Origin: Saturnia japonica
Taxonomy: Eukaryota > Arthropoda > Insecta > Lepidoptera > Saturniidae
Direction: 5' to 3'
Length of the DNA: 64,000 bases
Assembly: GCA_033032175.1 (NCBI GenBank)
Contig: CM065325.1
Span: 2,818,930 to 2,882,929, forward strand
In this document: positions 56,763 through 64,000 of the stretch, piece after piece
Position numbering within the stretch: position 1 is the first letter of the stretch
Layout: every line of letters begins with the position of its first letter
The notes under the pieces: generated by a model
The model's input: the letters and a program-made list of their open reading frames with translations, nothing else
Databases searched by the model: none
What the model was told of the DNA's origin: nothing
Position numbers and translations under genes: made by a program

Positions 56763-57257
56763 CTGCGTTTATTATTCCCACGGAGTGAATTGACAATCAA
56801 TAAATATGTCAAACTTGGAAATAATATTATCACATTTTTTTTATAGTGTTATTTTATAGTACAACTATTTGAATCGTAAGATTTTAAATACTGCGTTGAG
56901 AGTTTTTATTTATTAATTTAAATAATTTTGGTGTTATTCAACATACCGGAGCATTTACTATTGTCATTACACAATTGAATAAACTATAAAATGAATATAT
57001 TATACGAACGACTGCAAACCAAAACCTAAAAACGAGAACGCTTTGGTTGACCCACGAGAGATACGAATTCGTCTCCCATATTCGGGCTTCACATAATTAT
57101 AAAGGGTTCAAGGTTTTTTTTTTTAAAACTTATCAACAGCTATAATATCTCATACGGGTTTACAATTAGTACCGATTGGTGACATCGCTATTTTAAAAAC
57201 TCAATAAACTTGCATCTCATTAAATGGCATTTCACTCCGTGGAAATAAAAAACGCAG
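56763..57257. mobile_element. Uncharacterised inverted-repeat element (495 bp)
   Basis: 27-bp terminal inverted repeats (56763-56789 and 57231-57257), two mismatches, starting CTGCGTTT and ending CCACGGAGTGAA. No ORF. Target duplication not clear. Probably a miniature DNA transposon. Confidence 0.55.
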
Positions 57258-59202
57258 TATATTATGTAAGTAATTTAGCACTGATTAAATTGTCATTGTA
57301 ATTTAGAAAAAATAGTAACGTAAAGGTATACACAAATTGTAAATCTATGTAAAACTATTCTAGGAATAAGTATTAATATTATATGAACCTACTGATTATA
57401 ATAATTAAGCTATTGCCTCGTGTACTAGCAGCAGGAAAAGGAAACATGATTTATGCATTTTATTTATATATATTGTGTTCATCTGCAAATAGTATTTTGA
57501 TGTTGTCATAATATATTTATTGCTGGGTATATTTTGTTCTTTTCATTTTTCAAAGAACACTTGATTTGTTAGTTACATTAAACATTTATAGTTTACGTAT
57601 AAACAAAAAAAATACAAAAATAAGAGTACTTTGAAATTTGCCATGACTAAGTAATTTAAATATTTGCACGATCAGTAATTAATTATAATACGCTTTATTT
57701 CTTTTAGTGTAAAACTTTGAACACTGTAAACTGATATGAACCTCAGGTAAGATACGTTAGATTAAGTTAAAACATATATTTTATAACTCGAGAAATTAAG
57801 CTTTACTCTTGAGCCGAGTTTTATCTCCACATATAACTGACTTTTGTGTGATCAACATAATTGTCAGTTCTGTGCCTGAATGTAAAATATGTATACATGT
57901 ATGTATAAGTATGTACTGTGTATCATCTGTTTAGTTGCCATAATACAATGTATGCTTATTTTGGAATTATTTGACCGTGTGTGAAATTGTGTAGAAATAA
58001 TTTTCAAGCCTTCGTTTGTCTAAAAACTCATGACCAATGAAGTCCGCGTTCATTTGAAAAGCCATGGCCAAAAACCTGAGTAGCGTCTTAAAAAAGAAAT
58101 GTTTAAAATTCTAATTTGGAAATCGTGTTTACCCTTCTCTACACAAGATTATCACAAGTCCGAGAGAGACGAAGTACCTACATTTTGAGAACAAAATAAA
58201 AAATTCAAGACGCGTGCACACCTGTTACACACGGTATCTTGTCCGACATCTTCCCTAATTCGATTCGACTTTCATTAAATTACAAAGAAATAGATAAAGG
58301 TGGCATGAAATTGCAAGCATTCATTATAAATTTTGGATAATTTATCTATCAACGTGACGTATCTTTTCTGGGTTAGTTTTAATTTGCTCAGTTCGCGGAT
58401 AATGACTTCAAAGACGTAATTTATTTTGGTGTTATTAATTTGAATAATTTTTGTGCGTAAACAGCTTTAGACGCGTTCTAAAAAAAACAATGAGAGTGAA
58501 TTTTAATACTGTAACAAAAAGTCTACATCATGCATCCACCTCCATCCAACATCTTCTGCTTTTAGAGATCTTACATTAGCTGTAAACATTGTTGAAGTTA
58601 CATTAAATAACTTCCACTATGAAATACCATAGTCGTGACGGTAAAGAGCCGAAGCCTCGAGCCGGGGCAAAACCGCATGCTATCCCCGCCTTATACTCAT
58701 TATGGACACAAAACGGCGATTTTATCTTTCGTCAAAGCCATTTTATGCCAGACGACTGCCCTTTAATAGTTATCCGAGGTTGTATAATAAATGTAGTGGA
58801 CATTTAAGTCGTTTACAATAACTAATCTATTGGTAGTTTGAATAAAGTACTGATATTGATATATCAAATACAATTTATAATGAAATAAGTTTCAGTTACT
58901 TATGGTACAGTTAAATATCCACGGTGGAAAGGATGTTATGACAAACTTTATACGTTAGTCGATTAGCCTTCTTGTTCTATTTCTATTGGGATAGGGCTAA
59001 CTGTGTTATTATCTTCATTCATAACACCAATACTTGAACAAAGTAGAAATACAGATTGTACACATCTCACGAATTCGACTTAGTTAATAATAATATTATA
59101 CATAATTAATTTACTTAAAATCTAAAAATAAAACCAGTTCAGAATAGAGATTCTAAAAAATATATTTACATTCTACACTAGCAATGATATAAAAACATTA
59201 TT
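57258..59202. other. No gene; one small unrecognised frame
   Basis: AT-rich. The frame at 58619-58807 (62 codons; MKYHSRDGKEPKPRAGAKPH at its start) is a little GC-richer than its surroundings, but there is no domain, splice context or conservation evidence, so I do not call it a gene. Confidence 0.4.
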
Positions 59203-59515
59203 AAAAACACTGGCTAATGTCCGTGACTTCGTTCACGTAATAATGCTTTTATGTTCCAATTGAACTTCGTTTCTTAAGCAGATTAAACGTAGGATGGGTT
59301 GTTTGTTTTTTTTTTATTGGTAATTTTTTGTAATTTGTACTTAACCCCTATAGAAAAACGTAACAGTACACACTTAACATATGTATATTACATATACCAT
59401 AGCACTTCTGGAATAATAAGAAACATTTCAAAAAAGTTTAATCAAATCCGTCTAATAGATTTTAAGATTAACCCATTCAGACATTCAAACATACAAATAA
59501 TTTTATAGTATAGAT
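59203..59515 (+). repeat. Interspersed repeat, degraded
   Basis: Starts ACACTGGCTAATGTCCGTGA, then CTTCGTTCACGTAAT, and ends ACATTCAAACATACAAATAA then TTTTATAGTATAGATAT. A head-and-tail plan like families A and B, but diverged. A short possibly related fragment (AACCCGGCCATGCGTTGCTG) is at 59957. Confidence 0.4.
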
Positions 59516-61367
59516 ATACCACAGCTATACAGATGTGAGATAATATACATATTAGAATATTGTAACGGACAAACATAATTGCGTTTACTTATGCCTAACT
59601 TACTTTGTACATATTATTTGTATAATTTCACTGCATTTAAGCAAGATACTATGTCCTCTTTATGTTAATTAAGTATAGACGAAATCATAAAGGTAGACTA
59701 GATTGAGACACGCTAGTCTTAACGAGCCAATAAAGATAGTTGCTTATAAAAGTTTATGCGCTGGTGGAACGAGTTACGTTTATTTTCTGGAATAAAATCT
59801 ACAACCTTATTTGTTAGTGTGTAACATATGTTCTTTATAATTAACTAACGACAATAAACAGTGTATTACATCACATAGGCATAACACTACAATAGAAGAA
59901 TTAATAAGACTTTATATTCCATTTATAGGGTTATATTTAAACAATAAACAATAGCAAACCCGGCCATGCGTTGCTGTGCCGTTTTGGAGTACATAGGGAA
60001 CATACATATAAACATAGTTTTTTATACTCTAAGTAGAATATATATGTACAATGTATATATATAGATATGTATATAATTAAATGAATATATACGTAAACCT
60101 TTAAAATAAGTAAAAATCAGACAGAAAATCGGCATATATGTAAATATAATAATTATGTACTCAAAACAATATAGCTCCACTTTCAAAATAATCTGTTTTT
60201 TTCTTCCTAATCTTAAGACAGATTAGGTTCAAGAAATACAAAATTTTTATCGTGAGAATGCACCGTTATCGTTCAAACTATATACCTCATGATGAATGAT
60301 TACCAACAAGTTAATTATGATTGATTACTAATACCAGTAACAGAAGTTGCTGCATTATGTAATGGTATTTAAGAGTAGACTTATGGTTGGATTTCATATA
60401 AAAACCAGATAAAGGTGCCCTTTACACATTTTGTACTTGTTTGTACAATTGTCTCCGCTTGAATCGTTAAAATTTTAAACCTTCATTAGGTACCCTAGTT
60501 TATACCTACTACAATTATAATATCTTCCGATTATTATTATTATTTAGCTCTTAAAACTTAACTTAATAACGTCAATGCAATAATAACATTAATGACTGTA
60601 ATAAAGCATTTAATTTTAAGTGTAAATTAAACGAACATATTTCCTCCTGATTAACTTATTAAAGATTAAAACCACGAACACTTGGTATAATGAACGTATA
60701 TCCTCGTATTCACTATGTGAGTTGTCATAGGAATTTGTATTTATTTGAAGAAAATAACTTTAAACATTAAAAAGCTGTAAATACAGAGACCAGACTGTAC
60801 AAAATAATGACAAAAAATAAAGACAAAACTGTTACAAAATAATGCTACGAGTCTCCGAGACAAAAGTACTCCGTTGGTGTATTTGAATGGTCGCTAAGTG
60901 ACAAGACCAAGAAAGTTGTCAGTAAACGTTGTCGTGTTAACAAAATCCTAATAACGCATGATTAGTATAATTAATAAAAAAAATGTTGCTAGTTATTGCT
61001 AGGTAAGTCTTTCTTGGATTACAGTTCTTCGATAGTTTGACTATCACATGAAGTCAGAGCTTAACTTAAAAATAGGCAAAATTATTTAATAGAACTCATG
61101 CAGAGGAACATCTCTGTTTCTTAGTAATTGTAAAGTATTCATTGCGTTAGGATGACAATATGTCTTACCTTTGTTGACAAAAAAAAACAATATGAATATG
61201 CCGACTCACGAGTCAGCATATAACGCACATATTTATGGAAAATTTCTATCAACTAAAACAGATGAAAAGGGACATGTTTTTTTTCATACAAATTTTGTTT
61301 CTAATAAATATAGTCGAATTGAACATTCTAAACTCATTCTTGTACAGAAATCTTAATGTTATTTAAG
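59516..61367. other. No gene seen
   Basis: AT-rich; low-complexity TATATA at 60040-60090. Nothing supported. Confidence 0.4.
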
Positions 61368-61886
61368 ACTAGCTGAGCCAGCGGCTTCGCTCACATGGAC
61401 TACAGGATGCCGTCGATCGGGCACACGCATCCCCCGCTCCCGGTTATATACTTATTATGAGTGATTTTTAGAAGATAGACATACGCTAGCGCTCTATTTT
61501 TTGTAGTTGTTTTCAATAACTACATTTATGTAGTACATTAACTTGTGACATCTATTATGGTTTACACAGCGTACGCCATTTAAACGCCCGAAATGATTCA
61601 CCATGACTAGTTTTTATTTTTTATTCGTGCGGAATCTTAATTATTTCTCTAAAATAAAATTAGCCTAAGTTACTCCTTATAACATCAGCTATCTACCAGT
61701 GAAAATCCCGTTAAAATCGGCCCAACCGTTTCGGAGAATACCCAGAACAAACAGACAGACCCAAATTTAAAAAATTGGTGCTTTTTTATAGGTATAGTAT
61801 ATACTTTCATATGCATTTAGTAAAAAAAAACTGTTATTTTGGCCTTACAAACAGACACTTCAATTTTATTTATTATAATAAAGATG
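61368..61886 (+). repeat. Interspersed repeat family A, uninterrupted copy
   Basis: Starts ACTAGCTGAGCCAGCGG, then CTTCGCTCACATGGACTACA, then GATTCACCATGACTAG, CCCAACCGTTTCGGAGAATA, AACAAACAGACAGACCC and ends near TTCAATTTTATTTATTATAA. It contains the unoccupied equivalent (TA at 61534-61535) of the site where the second mariner inserted at 35040. Confidence 0.75.
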
Positions 61887-62639
61887 ATACACAGACGGCA
61901 AGACGTTCGTAGAATACGTTTTCGAAGAAATTCTTTTGATGTTAAAGTAAACGATCGAATAGAACGCGAGGTAGACAACTACAGTTTGTATTGTTTAGTT
62001 AAAGTAGACGAATCATTTTTTTTTCTACCTCAAAACTGGACCGATTTTAATAAATTTTCAAGAATAAAATAAAGGAAGTGTTTTGCATTTTTGTTTTTTT
62101 TTTATTCGTCGGTATTGGGCTATTTTATTAATTTCAGAAGGTTTCTAGTTGTTATTATAATAATAAGTTTATGGATTAAATCAAAACATAGGAGCTTGGC
62201 AGTAGTAGATATAAATTGTATTGTATGTATTGTAATTTGTATGGTATAAAACATTTGCTCTAGTGCTATTATCCGAAATAAGTTTACGCCGCCCGCATTT
62301 TCTCATAACATAGCGGATTAAACAAAATAACTGTTACGTTAAATAAATGCAGTCGCTTCGCATCGCTCTAACTGTTCACCGTTTTGTTAATTTTCTTAGA
62401 CAAACATTAACACATTACGCTCTCGTAATTTACAAAGTGAATCATGTATTTTTGTGTAATAATAATAAAAATAATGTGCACATAATAGTAATGGTGTGAA
62501 TGTGTCGTTAACATTAACATAACTGTATAATAGGAGAGAAGTTTAGACATTTGAAACTTTAAGACTGATACTTCAATCCTGCAGTACTTTAAGGATATAG
62601 GATTTGGTGATGAGATTTAGTACAGTGAATAGATTTTAC
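61887..62639. other. No gene seen
   Basis: A 62-codon plus-strand stretch from 61884 to 62072, rich in Arg and Asp, followed by AATAAA, is unrecognised and probably chance. The rest is AT-rich. Confidence 0.35.
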
Positions 62640-64000
62640 AGGTGAAAATCAAAATAATCTTTATTCAATTTAGGCCCTAAGAAGGCACTTATGAATGTCA
62701 AAACACTACTGCCGACTCGGAAAACGTCCCAGACATCGAGAAGAACCGGTAAGAAACTCGATCGGGTTTATCTTTTTTTTTGTCAACTGTACAAATGTTA
62801 ATATAACAGGTACAATAATAATAATTTAGTGGATGCACAGAGAGGGAGTCACTTCCAGACATCACTATCATTCATATAATGATTTACACATTCCCTTTGA
62901 TAACCTTTTGACAATAAAACTTGCTTGACATGGTCCTTGAACTTGTTGTCCGGTAAATCAGTAATATGCGTCGGGATCTAATTATAACACCTGACACTAT
63001 TACCTAAAAAACTTTTATTGGACCTACTTAGACTAAAACACGGTACGACTAATTTATCTCTATTCCTAGTATTAGCAGTGTGCTGATCTTTGACAAAATC
63101 TATCTTGACTAAGTTTTTACGAATATACATTAAGTTATCAAGGATGTATTGGGAGGGCAAAGATAAGATATTATATTCCTGAAATTTGTTATTTAGTGAT
63201 TCACGAGGTTTTAGGTTGTAAATTGAACGAATTGCCCGTTTTTGTAATATAAAAATGGTATCTACCTCAGCTGCTGAACCCCACAGCAGAATACCGTAAG
63301 ACATTAAGCTATGGAAGTAAGCGAAGTAGACCAATCTAGCAGTGGCAATATCTGTTAACTGGCGAATCTTACGTACTGCAAATGCAGCAGAGCTTAATCT
63401 TTCCGTCCAAGGTTTTAATGTGTGGAATCCATTGTAATTTAGAATCAAGCGTAATACCCAAGAAAACAGTACTATCAACTAAGCCTACTAAATTCCCTTC
63501 TATCTTGATACTACTATCAACACGCCGGACATTGGGCAAGGCAAATCTCATGCATTTGGTTTTGTTTGCATTTAGCAGTAAATTATTTAAAGCAAACCAT
63601 TCAGAGATTGTAACTAAAATATTGTTTAATTGCCTAAGCTCTGAACCTATTCTTTTCACTTTGAATATAAGTAAAGTGTCGTCCGCAAAAAGAACCATGT
63701 CAGTGCCGTTTACAACTACTAGCGGTAGATCGTTTATATAAACGAGAAACAAAAATGGTCCCAAAATCGATCCCAGAGGGACGCCGATTCTTGCCATGAT
63801 CCAGAAGACTATGCCCAATTTTCACTTACTTTTAAACAGCGGTCTGTTAAATAAGAGATTAGAAAGTCGAGAGATGGTCCACAAACACCATAATGTTTTA
63901 GTTTAAGTATCAGCGTGGTGTGATCAACGCAGTCGAAGGCTTTTGAGAGATCGCTCTTCCCATGCCCCAACTATATGACTTAGTAGTGTTGCACCAGCGT
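62640..64000 (-). mobile_element. Second non-LTR retrotransposon (LINE), 3' part, runs off the window
   Basis: A minus-strand element. The 3' UTR ends in AATAAAGATTATTTTGATT near 62645-62670 and carries GGTTCTTCTCGATGTCTGG upstream. The RT-containing ORF continues to the window edge. It is not the same family as the element at 16.6-20.7 kb, as the ORF sequences differ strongly. Confidence 0.85.
62849..64000 (-). pseudogene. LINE reverse transcriptase, C-terminal two thirds, multiply broken
   Basis: Would copy element RNA at the nicked target. In order on the minus strand from the window edge: KAFDCVDHTTLILKLKHYG (first RT aspartate block, about 63845-63945), a stop near 63825, GVPLGSILGPFLFLVYINDL (usual Q replaced by L), LFADDTLLIF (catalytic FADD), NANKTKCMRF and FLGITLDSKL. 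A frameshift at about 63395-63402 moves to another frame with RLSSAAFAVRKIRQLTD, YFHSLMSYGILLWGSAA and QKRAIRSIYNLKPRESL. That frame has an in-frame TAG at 62978-62980 and then continues to a TGA at 62849-62851. At least three lesions make it a pseudogene. The thumb/C-terminal region resembles CR1- or Daphne-like LINEs of Lepidoptera; the clade is tentative. Confidence 0.85.

Noticed and set aside
58619..58807. 62-codon plus-strand frame
   Set aside because: Slightly better composition than neighbours but no domain, splice context or other support.
1..64000. CRISPR arrays, operons or bacterial features
   Set aside because: No short regular repeat-spacer pattern and no prokaryotic gene organisation; the repeats seen are eukaryotic transposable elements.

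Overview
This window looks like non-coding, repeat-rich nuclear DNA of an insect, most likely a moth or butterfly. The base composition is AT-rich and the coding content is almost entirely transposons. There are many short interspersed repeats of kinds familiar from lepidopteran genomes: tRNA-derived SINEs with pol III A/B boxes, elements starting CTAGCTG-GCCC, and repeat tails rich in AAACAGACAGACAGA. I recognise no host protein-coding gene, rRNA or true tRNA, and no CRISPR array. The assignment to Lepidoptera is an inference from repeat types and the absence of other signals.

Layout. 1-2.4 kb: a direct repeat pair, then a complete 1,303-bp Tc1/mariner element (DD41D spacing) with an intact 359-aa transposase. 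2.5-16.5 kb: old repeats (families called A, B and E here, plus SINEs), a decayed non-LTR fragment at 10.5 kb and an unexplained GC-rich patch at 10.9-11.3 kb. 16.6-20.7 kb: a Jockey-type LINE on the minus strand, with a poly(A) tail, a nearly intact ORF2 (one in-frame stop) and a 5'-truncated ORF1. 21-34 kb: a non-autonomous pogo-like element, a PIF1/Helitron-type helicase scrap, a perfect 78-bp inverted repeat, and several SINEs. 34.9-36.7 kb: a family A repeat split cleanly by a second DD41D copy that is 14 substitutions away from the first. 41.6-48.2 kb: a complete 6,537-bp Bel/Pao LTR retrotransposon with identical 330-bp LTRs, a 5-bp target duplication, and one gag-pol reading frame broken by a single frameshift in the integrase. 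48.7-57.3 kb: three uncharacterised inverted-repeat elements, a 5'-truncated copy of the LINE 3' end, and older repeats. 61.4 kb: an uninterrupted family A copy that serves as the empty-site comparison for the nested mariner. 62.6-64 kb: a broken second LINE on the minus strand that runs off the window.

The genes do not form a pathway. Each autonomous element carries its own mobilisation proteins: a DDE transposase for the mariners; Gag, protease, RT, RNase H and integrase for Bel/Pao; endonuclease and RT for the LINEs. The SINEs and miniature inverted-repeat elements would depend on such enzymes in trans. The young insertions (two mariners, Bel/Pao) sit among much older, decayed repeats. All comparisons and counts here were made by eye.
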